DNA from: Maribacter algarum (ex Lu et al. 2025) (nom. illeg.)
GTDB lineage: Bacteria; Bacteroidota; Bacteroidia; Flavobacteriales; Flavobacteriaceae
DNA: 64,000 nt
Direction of reading: 5' to 3'
NCBI GenBank assembly: GCA_947495915.1
Contig: CANMAW010000001.1
Location: 806,001 to 870,000, forward strand
Part shown: piece by piece, positions 37,048 to 46,211 of the stretch
Position numbering within the stretch: the stretch's first letter is position 1
Layout: each line of letters opens with the position of its first letter
The notes under the pieces: model-generated
Database searches by the model: none
What the model saw: the letters and a program-made list of their open reading frames with translations, nothing else
Told to the model about the DNA's origin: nothing
Position numbers and translations under genes: made by a program

Positions 37048-39123
37048 TTATAGTCGATATCCCAAACGAAAACCAACGTAATAGTTTATAGGGTTTCCTG
37101 GGTAGAAATATCGAGGTTCATTTCCTCCAAATCCTTGCGTGTTTATTAAAACAGATTGTGCATATGTGCTATCAAATAGGTTGTTGATTCCGAAATCTAT
37201 TCCTAGTGTGAAGGTGCTATAAAGCTTTTTTTGATAGCCCATTCTCATGCCGTAAACATTAAAAGAATCGCTAGAGATTGTATTTGCATCAGTAAGCGGA
37301 ATCGCGTCTACATATTGATGCGTAATGTTCCAATAAAAATGTTCAAACCATCTCATTTGTAGCCCTGAAGTGATCAAGTGCTTTGGTACTCCTGTTAGAT
37401 TATTCCCAGAAAAGTCCTCATCCTCATCAATAAATTCTACAAATTTATGAGCATTGAAGGTGTAATTTAAAAAGGGTTGCAGCTCTAAATATTTGCTCAT
37501 TTTCAATCTGTAGTTTAATGCCAATTCCAAACCGCTATGTCTGGTTTTACCGGCATTTTTTCCAATCAATTGATCTTCGTTCACACGTTCGGAAACCAAA
37601 AGGTTGTTGACATTCATTTGATAAATGGTAGCGTTTATATGAAGCTTTTTGTCATTTAAATACAACGAAGTGCCAAGCTCATAATTTACACCGATCTCTT
37701 GCTCAATATCTGGATTAATCACACCGTCAGGAGTAAGGGTTTCTTCTAAACTCGGGTTAGAAAAACCACGGCTAATGTTGGCATAGTATTTCTGATTTTC
37801 AGAATATTGATAGTTAAAATTAATACTTGGTAGAGCAATGGTTTTAAATTGGCGCTGAGCGCTTTTGTTTGTAGTACCAAGGTTGAATTGATCTTGAAAA
37901 TTGTATTTGGTGTTATTCAAATTCAAGCCCAATTGCATGGTGAAAGCATCTGTAAAAGGCACGAGAATTGTACCGAACGTGTTCAATTGGGTTCTAAATT
38001 CTTTATTTCGGGCAAATTGTTCGCCTTTTAAACTGCCATTGCCATTATTTTCTTGATATAAATTCTGAAATTCATCCCAGTCATATTCATCTTTAAACAA
38101 TTCGGCACCTAAGGTGTACTGTGAACTTTTTCCAAGCAAATTAAACGAACCGACAAATCGAGTTCGAAATCCGAAAGTCTTTGTGATTTCTTCTAAAATA
38201 CCAAAAAATCGTGCCTCGGTTTTATCAAGGTAATTATAAAAAATGCTCGAGGTATTTTCGAGATTCTCACTAAGTTTTCGTTGATATGACACCCCAACAA
38301 GCGTAGTATTATTAGCTTCAAAACCCTGCGATGCACGCCATGTGAAAGTGGCTTGTTGGGGGTTTTCAGCAAATGCAGTTGCACCAAGAGAACTTGGTAT
38401 TTGGGCGGTAAAGTCAATATGATTTAGTAAAAGACTTACCTGTGATTTTTCATTAAGCCGATATGAGGTGTTAAGTAAAAATCCGTCTCTTTCAAAATTG
38501 CTATTCTGTCGGTAGCCATCAGTTTCCATATGTCCGTATTGAACGCCTAAACGTAATTTACCATCGTAATGATTAAATGAGAGATTGTTTTTAAGCAACC
38601 CAAAAGAACCTGTAGTGAAATTGTTTGAAAAATTGGTTGACAAGCCAAGCGCCTCTTTCGGAGTCAAAAGTATGGCTCCGCCTAAGTTGGCTCCAAAAGC
38701 GGTCGCCTTAGGGCCTTTAACTACTTCAATTTGACTAAGATTTTCAAGATCAAATTGTTCTATTTCTGATGAACCTGCCCCATTAATCACCGGAATTTCG
38801 TTATAATATAATCGCAATTTATCCGTGCCGAAAAGTGTTCGTGCCCCAATACCTCGTACGGTAATTCTGTTTGTGTTTAAAGCGCCTGATAGAACGTAAA
38901 CACCAGTAATTTGATTGAGTGCAGATACCATTTCAACCGGACTGTAATTCTGAAAGACTTTAGCCGAAATGATGTCTGAGGGTGTAACCCCGGTAGATCT
39001 TTTACTTTTTAAAGCGTCAATTAATACAATTTCATCTAATTGTGTAATGCTGTCAGATTCAATGGTGGTTTGTGCATTTATTGTTAATGTAAAGCATAAA
39101 GCCAACAGAACTAGTATTCTCAT
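37048..39123 (-). CDS. TonB-dependent receptor (FecA-like, metal-chelate type)
   Basis: 691 residues. A signal peptide is followed directly by a plug domain (about 25-155; PSDIISAKVFQNYSPVEMVSAL, then VYVLSGALNTNRITVRGIGARTLFGTD and SQIEVVKGPKATAFGANLGG) and a barrel that ends in YVGFRLGYRL. It lacks the carboxypeptidase regulatory-like domain found in the other two receptors of this window, which favours a siderophore or metal-chelate role of the FecA type. No transporter, SusD or regulator gene is next to it. A Fur box was not seen in the upstream sequence. Confidence 0.88.
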   Translation of the reverse strand: MRILVLLALCFTLTINAQTTIESDSITQLDEIVLIDALKSKRSTGVTPSDIISAKVFQNYSPVEMVSALNQITGVYVLSGALNTNRITVRGIGARTLFGTDKLRLYYNEIPVINGAGSSEIEQFDLENLSQIEVVKGPKATAFGANLGGAILLTPKEALGLSTNFSNNFTTGSFGLLKNNLSFNHYDGKLRLGVQYGHMETDGYRQNSNFERDGFLLNTSYRLNEKSQVSLLLNHIDFTAQIPSSLGATAFAENPQQATFTWRASQGFEANNTTLVGVSYQRKLSENLENTSSIFYNYLDKTEARFFGILEEITKTFGFRTRFVGSFNLLGKSSQYTLGAELFKDEYDWDEFQNLYQENNGNGSLKGEQFARNKEFRTQLNTFGTILVPFTDAFTMQLGLNLNNTKYNFQDQFNLGTTNKSAQRQFKTIALPSINFNYQYSENQKYYANISRGFSNPSLEETLTPDGVINPDIEQEIGVNYELGTSLYLNDKKLHINATIYQMNVNNLLVSERVNEDQLIGKNAGKTRHSGLELALNYRLKMSKYLELQPFLNYTFNAHKFVEFIDEDEDFSGNNLTGVPKHLITSGLQMRWFEHFYWNITHQYVDAIPLTDANTISSDSFNVYGMRMGYQKKLYSTFTLGIDFGINNLFDSTYAQSVLINTQGFGGNEPRYFYPGNPINYYVGFRLGYRL

Positions 39124-39290
39124 ATATTAAATAAGTCAACTTCAAAAATAGGATTTTTAAACCGTAATCTATTTCAAATAGTAACAACGAATGTTATAAT
39201 TAGTTAAAAACAGATTTAAATTTGAAAGCGAAGGTTGTTGAGGTTTTTATCAAAGGATAACAATGCCTATTTTCGAGTAAAATTATATTT

Positions 39291-40055
39291 ATGAAAATAG
39301 TTTCTTATAACGTGAATGGTATTCGCGCCGCATTAAAAAAAGGGTTTGTTGAATGGTTGCAATCGGTGAATCCTGATGTGGTTTGTTTACAGGAAATAAA
39401 GGCACAAGAAGATCAATTAGATTTATCAGTTTTCAAAGATGCGGGGTACGACTATTCTTACTGGTACAGTGCACAAAAGAAGGGTTATAGTGGTGTGGCC
39501 ATACTTTCAAAAACGAAACCTGATCATATTGAATTCGGTACCGGTATTGAAACAATGGATTTTGAAGGAAGAAATATTCGCGCTGACTTTGGAGACTTTT
39601 CTGTTATGAGCATGTACCTCCCTTCTGGTACAAATATGGATCGTCTTGATTTCAAACTAAATTATATGGCTGAAATTCAAAATTATTTTAACGAGTTGCG
39701 AAAAGAAAGACCAAACCTAGTAGTTGTTGGTGATTATAATATTTGTCATGAAGAGATAGATATTCACAATCCTAAAGGCTTAAAAAATGTTTCCGGATTT
39801 TTGCCCGTTGAACGCGAGTGGATTGGTAATTTGATCAACAGTGGTTTCATTGACAGTTTTAGACATTTTAACAAAGAACCAGATCATTATACTTGGTGGA
39901 GTTACCGAGCAAATGCGAGAAATAATAATAAAGGTTGGCGATTAGATTATGCCATGGTATCTGAACCTTTGAAAGAGCGATTGAAACGCTCGGTGATATT
40001 ATCAGAAGCAAAACACAGTGATCATTGCCCAATTCTAGTAGAAATTGATGCATAA
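39291..40055 (+). CDS. xth: Exodeoxyribonuclease III / AP endonuclease
   Basis: 254 residues, the usual length for the ExoIII/APE1 group. Motifs present: NVNGIRAAL at the start, the metal-binding Glu in CLQEIKAQEDQLD, GDYNICHEEIDIHNPK (with Asp and Asn), WTWWSYR-like DHYTWWSYRANARNNNKGWRLDY and the catalytic His in HSDHCPIL. It cuts the DNA backbone at abasic sites and trims 3' blocks in base-excision repair. A TATTTTCG box (39268-39275) lies 15 bp upstream of ATG 39291. It is divergent from the FecA-like receptor gene. Confidence 0.95.
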   Translation: MKIVSYNVNGIRAALKKGFVEWLQSVNPDVVCLQEIKAQEDQLDLSVFKDAGYDYSYWYSAQKKGYSGVAILSKTKPDHIEFGTGIETMDFEGRNIRADFGDFSVMSMYLPSGTNMDRLDFKLNYMAEIQNYFNELRKERPNLVVVGDYNICHEEIDIHNPKGLKNVSGFLPVEREWIGNLINSGFIDSFRHFNKEPDHYTWWSYRANARNNNKGWRLDYAMVSEPLKERLKRSVILSEAKHSDHCPILVEIDA

Positions 40056-40073
40056 ATCTGCATGTAATTATCG

Positions 40074-40081
40074 TATTTTTG
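40074..40081 (+). promoter_or_regulatory. Candidate -7 box of the aldo/keto reductase gene
   Basis: TATTTTTG matches TAnnTTTG and lies 23 bp before ATG 40105. No clear -33 element. Confidence 0.45.
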
Positions 40082-40104
40082 TCAATTAAATTAAGCGCCT
40101 AACA

Positions 40105-41145
40105 ATGATATATACCAACTTACCTCATACTGATATTGAAGTCAGCAAGATATGCCTAGGAACGATGACATGGGGAAATCAGAACACTGAAGCTGAAGGT
40201 CATGAACAAATGGATTATGCAGTAAGTCAGGGAGTTAATTTTTTTGATACTGCAGAATTGTACCCGATTCCGGCACATCCTGATCGGCATTCAGATACTG
40301 AGAAAATAATTGGTACTTGGTTCAAAAAGTCTGGTAATAGAGATAAAATTGTTTTAGGAACTAAAATTGCTGGAAAAGCTGATTTTACCAAATTCATTCG
40401 AACTACCGGCTTTAATAGAGAATCTATTATTGAAGCAGTTGAAGGAAGTTTAAAAAGACTTCAAACCGATTATATTGATTTATATCAATTGCACTGGCCT
40501 GATCGAAATACCAATTACTTTGGTAAAAGAGGGTATAGTCATGATATTTCAGATCATTGGCAAGATAATATTCATCAACTTCTTGAAACATTTAGAGATT
40601 TAATCAGAGAAGGTAAAATTCGACAAGTTGGTATATCAAATGAAAGCCCGTGGGGCACTATGCGTTTTCTTGAAGAAAGCAAAGTGCATGCAAGTTTGCC
40701 AAGAACTATTACGATTCAAAATCCGTATAGTTTGTTAAATCGATTGTTTGAAGTTGGAATGTCTGAAATAGCCATGCGAGAAAAAGTTGGATTATTGGCA
40801 TATTCACCAATGGGATTTGGTGTTCTAAGTGGCAAATATTTAGGAAATCGTTTGCCTGAGGGTGCTCGAATTACCTTGTTTCCTAATTATAAAAGATACC
40901 TAAGTGAGCAATCAGTTGCTGCGACTCAAAAATATTATGAGCTGGCACAACAGAATGATTTGTCATTAGCACAAATGTCATTGGCTTTTGTGAATTCTCG
41001 ACCTTTTTTGACAAGTAATATTATTGGAGCAACCTCAATGAGTCAATTGAAAGAAAACATAGCGAGCATTGATGTTACTTTGAGTGATGAAGTTTTGAAA
41101 GGTATTGAAGAAATTCACAATCAAATTCCAAATCCAGCACCATAA
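40105..41145 (+). CDS. Aldo/keto reductase (Tas-like)
   Basis: 346 residues. The TIM-barrel signature is typical: Asp and Tyr of the active site in NFFDTAELYP, Lys in VLGTKIAGKA, His in LYQLHWPDR, and the NADPH-binding C-terminal tail IIGATSMSQLKENI. Length and start (SKICLGTMTWGNQNTEAEGHEQMDYA) match the Tas subgroup. It should reduce aldehydes or ketones with NADPH; the substrate is unknown. The stop codon is directly followed, with no gap, by a 35-codon membrane micro-ORF. Confidence 0.92.
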   Translation: MIYTNLPHTDIEVSKICLGTMTWGNQNTEAEGHEQMDYAVSQGVNFFDTAELYPIPAHPDRHSDTEKIIGTWFKKSGNRDKIVLGTKIAGKADFTKFIRTTGFNRESIIEAVEGSLKRLQTDYIDLYQLHWPDRNTNYFGKRGYSHDISDHWQDNIHQLLETFRDLIREGKIRQVGISNESPWGTMRFLEESKVHASLPRTITIQNPYSLLNRLFEVGMSEIAMREKVGLLAYSPMGFGVLSGKYLGNRLPEGARITLFPNYKRYLSEQSVAATQKYYELAQQNDLSLAQMSLAFVNSRPFLTSNIIGATSMSQLKENIASIDVTLSDEVLKGIEEIHNQIPNPAP

Positions 41146-41253
41146 ATGATTGCAATCGTGTTCTTAAGAATTGGTTTTTGGCAGTTGGCCTTAATACTTG
41201 CAGTGATAATAATAATTTTGGTGTTCACTAGAATTATGAGAGATAAGCGCTAA
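41146..41253 (+). CDS. Putative 35-residue membrane micropeptide
   Basis: ATG at 41146 directly follows the reductase stop. It reads MIAIVFLRIGFWQLALILAV, then a run of Ile/Leu/Val, and ends TRIMRDKR. One membrane helix of about 20 residues is followed by a positive tail, a good one-pass topology. IGFWQL followed by a hydrophobic run recalls the start of TatA proteins, but the FG hinge and amphipathic helix are missing. It may be translated by re-initiation after the reductase. Its stop overlaps the convergent radA stop by 4 bp. Real expression is uncertain. Confidence 0.4.
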   Translation: MIAIVFLRIGFWQLALILAVIIIILVFTRIMRDKR

Positions 41254-42611
41254 CCAAATAGTGCTTGTACCACATCTTCAATTTTAGAAGCTAATTCTAT
41301 TCTTATTTTAGAATTCTTTAGAGACAATTTATTGTTTTTCGATACGTAAATAGTATTGAAGCCTAATTTTTCTGCTTCTAAAATACGTTGCTCTACGCGT
41401 TGCACCGGCCTAATTTCACCTGCCAGGCCAACTTCTGCGGCGAAACAAACCCCTTTTTCAATAGGAATATCTTCATTGCTTGATAAGATTGCAGCAATAA
41501 CTGCCAAGTCAATTGCAGGGTCGTCAACTGAAATTCCACCTGTAATATTTAAAAACACATCTTTAGCGCCTAATTTAAATCCGGCACGTTTCTCTAAGAC
41601 AGCCAAAAGCATGTTCAATCGTTTTGCATTATATCCTGTTGTAGAGCGTTGTGGTGTTCCATATACGGCAGTACTAACTAATGCTTGAATTTCAATCATT
41701 AAAGGCCGCATGCCTTCAACAGTCGATGCAATGGCAGTACCGCTTAAGCCTTCATCATTTTTTGAAATTAATATTTCTGAAGGATTGTTGACCTGTCGTA
41801 AACCACCCCCTTGCATTTCATAAATACCTAATTCTGCTGTAGATCCAAATCGGTTTTTTAACGCTCTTAATATTCGGTAAACATAATTTCGGTCTCCTTC
41901 AAATTGTAAAACAGTGTCGACCATATGTTCTAAAATTTTTGGTCCAGCGATTGAACCGTCTTTAGTAATATGACCTATTAAAATTACAGGAGTATTGGTT
42001 TCCTTAGCAAATTTGATGAGCTCGGCAGTACATTCTCGAATTTGAGAAATACTTCCTGCAGCAGATTCGATATAATCGGAATGTAAAGTTTGAATGGAAT
42101 CTATAACAACAATATCAGGTTCAGTGCTTTCTATTTGTTGAAAAATGTTTTGCGTTTTAGTCTCGGTAAGAATAAGACAATTTTCACTATGAGGATGAAT
42201 ACGATCAGCACGCATTTTTATTTGCTTCTGACTTTCTTCACCAGAAACGTATAGGGTTTTGTACGGAAGTTTTAATGCAATTTGAAGGAGTAATGTACTT
42301 TTACCTACTCCTGGTTCACCACCTAGAAGAACCAAAGCCCCAGGAACGAGACCTCCCCCTAGTACCCTATTAAATTCTAGGTCAATAGTATTAAGTCGAA
42401 TTTCTTTATCAATCGGAATTTCGTTAACCCGAAGCGGTTTAGAAATTTTTCTTTTGGTGCTTGAAGGGGTCTTCCAAGATTGTTTTTCTTCTTTTTGAAC
42501 AACCTCTTCTACAACGGTGTTCCATTCTTTACAAGCAGAACATTGTCCTACCCATTTAGCATACTGAGTGCCGCAATTTTGACAGAAAAATGCCGTTTTT
42601 GTTTTTGCCAT
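41250..42611 (-). CDS. radA: DNA repair protein RadA
   Basis: 453 residues, the usual length. N-terminal zinc finger FFCQNCGTQYAKWVGQCSACKEW, RecA-like ATPase with Walker A GGEPGVGKSTLL and Walker B (VIDSIQT), the RadA KNRFG motif (LKNRFGS) and a C-terminal Lon-protease-like domain starting near VFLNITGGISVDDPA. RadA drives branch migration and helps recombination and processing of stalled forks. It is the last gene of the panC-panD operon, 66 bp after the pseudo-esterase gene. Confidence 0.96.
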   Translation of the reverse strand: MAKTKTAFFCQNCGTQYAKWVGQCSACKEWNTVVEEVVQKEEKQSWKTPSSTKRKISKPLRVNEIPIDKEIRLNTIDLEFNRVLGGGLVPGALVLLGGEPGVGKSTLLLQIALKLPYKTLYVSGEESQKQIKMRADRIHPHSENCLILTETKTQNIFQQIESTEPDIVVIDSIQTLHSDYIESAAGSISQIRECTAELIKFAKETNTPVILIGHITKDGSIAGPKILEHMVDTVLQFEGDRNYVYRILRALKNRFGSTAELGIYEMQGGGLRQVNNPSEILISKNDEGLSGTAIASTVEGMRPLMIEIQALVSTAVYGTPQRSTTGYNAKRLNMLLAVLEKRAGFKLGAKDVFLNITGGISVDDPAIDLAVIAAILSSNEDIPIEKGVCFAAEVGLAGEIRPVQRVEQRILEAEKLGFNTIYVSKNNKLSLKNSKIRIELASKIEDVVQALFG

Positions 42612-42677
42612 TTGCTCATTTGAGGTTTGGCTTTAAAGGTAATAAGAACTTTGAAAAATTGAACTTATAATGTTAGA

Positions 42678-43820
42678 TTAAAACCCAAAATCTGCTTTAA
42701 GAGCGTCAATCTTTTCAAGCGCCATTTCTTTAGTAAGGAAGTCGATTTCATCCATTCCGAAGGCCTTTTCGAAGGTTTTCAAAGCTTTTTTAGGCTCTCC
42801 TAATTGTTCATAATATTCTCCTTCGAAGTAAAAGCCCAACATTGTACCCGGAAATTCTCGCTTACACAATTCAGAGAGTGGTTTTAAAGATTCGAAATCT
42901 TCCTTTTTTCTAGTACCTGCATATATGGCCATAATGTCATTCAGTTCTACTGTCTTATTGATGCCAAATAGGTCTTCAATGTTTTTGTATTTCGTTTGTA
43001 AATAATCAAATACAGGCTCTTCAGAAGTTAAGATTTGTGTTTTGTACTCCTTTGGACTTATTGGCTTGAACATTCCGAAGATATTGTCAAAAGCCTTACC
43101 AATACCGTAGGTTGCAATTGAAATATGATCTGCACCTTTATATTCGTCAAAATAGTAGTGCAATGACTCTTTTTCAATGGCTGAAATAGCTTTATGCATT
43201 TCCATAATTCTTGGGGTATTTTTATTTTTTTCCTCTTCAAGAATTAATTGGTAAAAAATCTGTTTGTCAAAAGCCTTTAAGCGAGCAGGTACTCTACTTT
43301 CCATTTCAGGTGCGAGATCTGGTGAAATATTGATGTAAGCGTTAAAAAGAGAATTTTCTTTGAACAGCCAGTAGTTTTCAAAATTGGCAGTTATATCGTA
43401 ACCAACAACCATTTTAAAAGGGGCGGTACTATAATTTAGATCTAAGTATGGAATTAACTCCATCCCTAAAAACTCAAAAAACTTTTTGGCCTTTTCATTG
43501 GGCAATCCGTTTTCTTGGTCCCATGCGCAATCGTCTAATCGAATACTGTTTTCGCTTTGATGAACCCCAGCAACAATCATTTGAGGCATGCCGTGAAATT
43601 TGCTATAGAATTTAGCATTTGCTACCACTTGATCAAAGAGATAATCTGCATCTAAAACTAAAACAAGCGGGTACTTTTTTTCTTCGTCGTAATCTTCAGG
43701 AATATAGTAGCTCACATCACGCCTTTCTTGAAGCTTAAAAGATTCGAAAATTTCTTGAGTTATTTGAGCATTTGCACTTATGCATATTAAGAATGCGAAA
43801 AAAGTAAATAAGCGTTGCAT
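42678..43820 (-). CDS. Exported esterase-fold (Fes/EstD-like) protein with substituted nucleophile
   Basis: 380 residues with a signal peptide (LFTFFAFLICISANAQ). Residues about 30-265 follow the putative esterase (Fes/esterase D) alpha/beta-hydrolase fold: VSYYIPEDYDEEKKYPLVLVLDADYLF and LIPYLDLNYSTAPFKMVVGYD. The nucleophile elbow, normally GxSxG, here reads G140-Y-D142-I-T, so the Ser is Asp (codon GAT). The His region (GADHISIA, His232) is kept. A C-terminal tail with a TPR-like part (KKALKTFEKAFGMDE) follows. The protein may have lost hydrolase activity and act as a binding protein. It lies between a flippase-like gene and radA in the pan operon. Confidence 0.8.
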   Translation of the reverse strand: MQRLFTFFAFLICISANAQITQEIFESFKLQERRDVSYYIPEDYDEEKKYPLVLVLDADYLFDQVVANAKFYSKFHGMPQMIVAGVHQSENSIRLDDCAWDQENGLPNEKAKKFFEFLGMELIPYLDLNYSTAPFKMVVGYDITANFENYWLFKENSLFNAYINISPDLAPEMESRVPARLKAFDKQIFYQLILEEEKNKNTPRIMEMHKAISAIEKESLHYYFDEYKGADHISIATYGIGKAFDNIFGMFKPISPKEYKTQILTSEEPVFDYLQTKYKNIEDLFGINKTVELNDIMAIYAGTRKKEDFESLKPLSELCKREFPGTMLGFYFEGEYYEQLGEPKKALKTFEKAFGMDEIDFLTKEMALEKIDALKADFGF

Positions 43821-43847
43821 GGTATAATTTTGGCTGTGATAGCGAGG

Positions 43848-44813
43848 CTATCTGTTTCGGTTAAATAACGGTAATAACAGAAAAGATATTGCGCCAAAAA
43901 CGAGTAACATTGAATTTTGACTCGTCCACATTATCCACCCAAATGCTTCCCCTGCATTTTCAGAAATTCCGAAGAAACCCAAAGTGGCTGCTACAGCTAT
44001 AGGGTATAGTCCCAATCCACCATTTGTTGCAACCATAGCAAAGGTACCCGCTACGAATGCAACTAAAATTTGACCCAATGAAAGTACTGCGGTTTCGGGT
44101 ACGGTATATTTGATAACCCAAAACATGCCAATGTAGCAGGTCCAAATTAAGAAGGTATGAAAAATAAAAGCCCCCTTGCGTTTCATTTTAAAAATGCTCA
44201 GCACTCCATCTAACAACCCTGTAAGAAATGTTTTTATTTTGATTGCCAACGGAGCTTTTGATTTTTTAATAATTCGTACGGCTACATACAAACCTATAAC
44301 CCCCGCAAATAAAATGGCAATTGATCCAAAGAGTCCAATTCCATTTTTTTCAAGTATTTGAAAGATAATGTCTGTTTGAAGAATCAAAGCAATTAAAATG
44401 ATTAATAAGAGCATTATCACGTCAATTATTCTTTCAGTCACAACGGTGCCTAAGCCTTTTTCAAAAGGAACATTTTCATAAGTTTTGAGAGCTGTTACTC
44501 TTAATACTTCACCCGATCTAATAATAAGAAGGTTGGCGAAATAAGAAATAAAAATGATGAAAATATTATTGATCAGTTTAGGTTTGTACCCTAAAGGTTC
44601 TAACAAATAATTCCATCGAATGGCCCTTGAAATATGACTAACTGCCCCAATTAGTATAGATAACAACACAAGTGTTAGGTCTACATTCTTTATGGAGTCA
44701 AAAATCTGTTGACGGTCTTCAGGTGTAGTTGTAAAATAAGAGTACAACACCAAACCCAAACCGATGATAATCGGTATAGTAATTTTTAAAATCTTTTTTA
44801 CAGAAGGGCTCAA
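43848..44813 (-). CDS. Flippase-like/lysylphosphatidylglycerol synthase TM-region protein (UPF0104)
   Basis: 321 residues with about eight predicted membrane helices (e.g. KIITIPIIIGLGLVLYS-like start, VLLSILIGAVSHISRAIRWNYL, GTFAMVATNGGLGLYPIAVAA). This matches the UPF0104/LPG-synthase TM region family, a membrane domain proposed to flip lipids or lipid-linked sugars. The cytoplasmic synthase domain of MprF is absent, so it is not a lysyl-PG synthase. The loop RWNYLLEPLGY is a family signature. It lies 73 bp after panD and 27 bp before the esterase-fold gene, in a shared operon. Confidence 0.88.
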   Translation of the reverse strand: MSPSVKKILKITIPIIIGLGLVLYSYFTTTPEDRQQIFDSIKNVDLTLVLLSILIGAVSHISRAIRWNYLLEPLGYKPKLINNIFIIFISYFANLLIIRSGEVLRVTALKTYENVPFEKGLGTVVTERIIDVIMLLLIILIALILQTDIIFQILEKNGIGLFGSIAILFAGVIGLYVAVRIIKKSKAPLAIKIKTFLTGLLDGVLSIFKMKRKGAFIFHTFLIWTCYIGMFWVIKYTVPETAVLSLGQILVAFVAGTFAMVATNGGLGLYPIAVAATLGFFGISENAGEAFGWIMWTSQNSMLLVFGAISFLLLPLFNRNR

Positions 44814-44886
44814 AATAAATGAAGTTTTTTCTTAAGATTCTATTTGAACCGAATTGATTTGTTTGAGTGTTATACTGTGAAATCGT

Positions 44887-45237
44887 CTATTTCAATAAAT
44901 TTGTTTCCGTATCAGGAAAGACTAAAGAAGGGTTGAATGATTTTGCCTCTTCAATATCCATTCGAGCATACGTTATTAAAATTAGAATATCACCAACTGC
45001 AACACGACGTGAAGCTGCACCGTTCAATGTGATTTCTCCACTTGCTCTTGGTCCGGGTATGGCATAGGTTTCGAGCCGTTCACCATTATTATTATTAACT
45101 ATTTGAACTTTTTCGCCCTGTATAATATTAGCTGCATCCATTAAATCTTCATCAATGGTTATGCTTCCTATATAATTCAGGTCAGCTCCGGTTACTTTTA
45201 CGCGGTGTATTTTAGATTTTACAACTTCAATTTGCAT
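44887..45237 (-). CDS. panD: Aspartate 1-decarboxylase
   Basis: 116 residues, the length of the proenzyme. Self-cleavage site Gly24-Ser25 is in [12 protein letters not shown], giving the pyruvoyl cofactor; the catalytic Tyr and substrate-binding region lie in [24 protein letters not shown]. The enzyme makes beta-alanine from aspartate for pantothenate and coenzyme A. It follows panC by 13 bp on the same strand, so both steps leading to pantothenate are made from one mRNA; panB is not in the window. Confidence 0.97.
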   Translation of the reverse strand: MQIEVVKSKIHRVKVTGADLNYIGSITIDEDLMDAANIIQGEKVQIVNNNNGERLETYAIPGPRASGEITLNGAASRRVAVGDILILITYARMDIEEAKSFNPSLVFPDTETNLLK

Positions 45238-45250
45238 GGTGTAAAGTTAA

Positions 45251-46096
45251 TTAATTAAGGGCAATATTGTCTATCAATCGAACATCATCGGCATAAACGG
45301 CAACAAAAGCCCGATATTTTACATTTTTTTGTTTTCGCTGAATTGGAGTTAAAGTCTCTACATCGGTAATCTCAATATATTCCAGTTTGAGGCTATCATG
45401 TTTATCAAATTTTTCTTGAACCCATTCAATTACCTTTGGTGCACTTTTCGTGCCAAATTTGAGTTTGGCAGTTTGCAGTGTTTTATAAATAAAAGAAGCC
45501 TCGTTTCTCATACTTTTTGTCAGTCTTTCATTGCGTGAACTCATTGCTAAACCATTTGGTTCTCTGACTATTGGGCAGCCTATAATGGTGACGGGTAATT
45601 GCTGTAGTTTCACCATTTTTTTAATGATTTGAAGCTGTTGAAAGTCCTTTTCGCCGAAATAAGCTCGGGTTGGTTTAGTAAGTCGAAGTAGCATTTCTAC
45701 AATAGTGCCAACACCGTTAAAATGATCATCTCGAAATTCGCCTTCCATAACCTTATCTAATCCATCAAATTGATAAGATTTTGTTTTTACACCGTCAGCA
45801 TAAATTTCTTCAACAGTTGGTGAAAATATCGCCAATTCACTTGAAATTTGAGTTAATAGCTCAATATCGGCTTCTAAAGTTTTAGGATATTTTATTAAAT
45901 CATCTTGATTATTGAATTGAGTGGGATTTACAAAGATGCTTACAATCACTTTTTGATTATGCGAAAGAGCCTTAGACACTAAAGACAGATGACCTTCATG
46001 CAGAGCACCCATAGTAGGCACCAAGCCTATTTCATCATTGTTTTTTGTCAGCGAAAGAAAAGATTCTAGTTCTTTTTTGGTTCTTAAAAGTATCAT
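45251..46096 (-). CDS. panC: Pantothenate synthetase (pantoate-beta-alanine ligase)
   Basis: 281 residues, normal length. Motifs of the cytidylyltransferase-like superfamily: VPTMGALHEGHLSLV (HxGH), SIFVNPTQFN, DHFNGVGTIVEMLL, YFGEKDFQQLQII and SSRNERL (KMSKS-like). It joins pantoate and beta-alanine using ATP. It is the first gene of a five-gene minus-strand operon (panC, panD, flippase-like, esterase-fold, radA) and is divergent from the half glycogen-synthase gene, 115 bp between start codons. Confidence 0.97.
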   Translation of the reverse strand: MILLRTKKELESFLSLTKNNDEIGLVPTMGALHEGHLSLVSKALSHNQKVIVSIFVNPTQFNNQDDLIKYPKTLEADIELLTQISSELAIFSPTVEEIYADGVKTKSYQFDGLDKVMEGEFRDDHFNGVGTIVEMLLRLTKPTRAYFGEKDFQQLQIIKKMVKLQQLPVTIIGCPIVREPNGLAMSSRNERLTKSMRNEASFIYKTLQTAKLKFGTKSAPKVIEWVQEKFDKHDSLKLEYIEITDVETLTPIQRKQKNVKYRAFVAVYADDVRLIDNIALN

Positions 46097-46155
46097 ACTA
46101 CTTATTTAAAAGCGAGCAAACTTACTATAATTAAGGCAAATCGGCATAATTTTTG

Positions 46156-46163
46156 TAATTTTG
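46156..46163 (+). promoter_or_regulatory. -7 box of the glycogen-synthase-like gene
   Basis: TAATTTTG fits TAnnTTTG; it lies 48 bp before ATG 46212. It overlaps an in-frame TTG that would extend the protein by 17 residues, which argues for the ATG start. Confidence 0.45.
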
Positions 46164-46211
46164 CGGCTGCGCTTAGAATTTTTAAACGCTCTAAAATCAA
46201 ACAAAGCTTTT

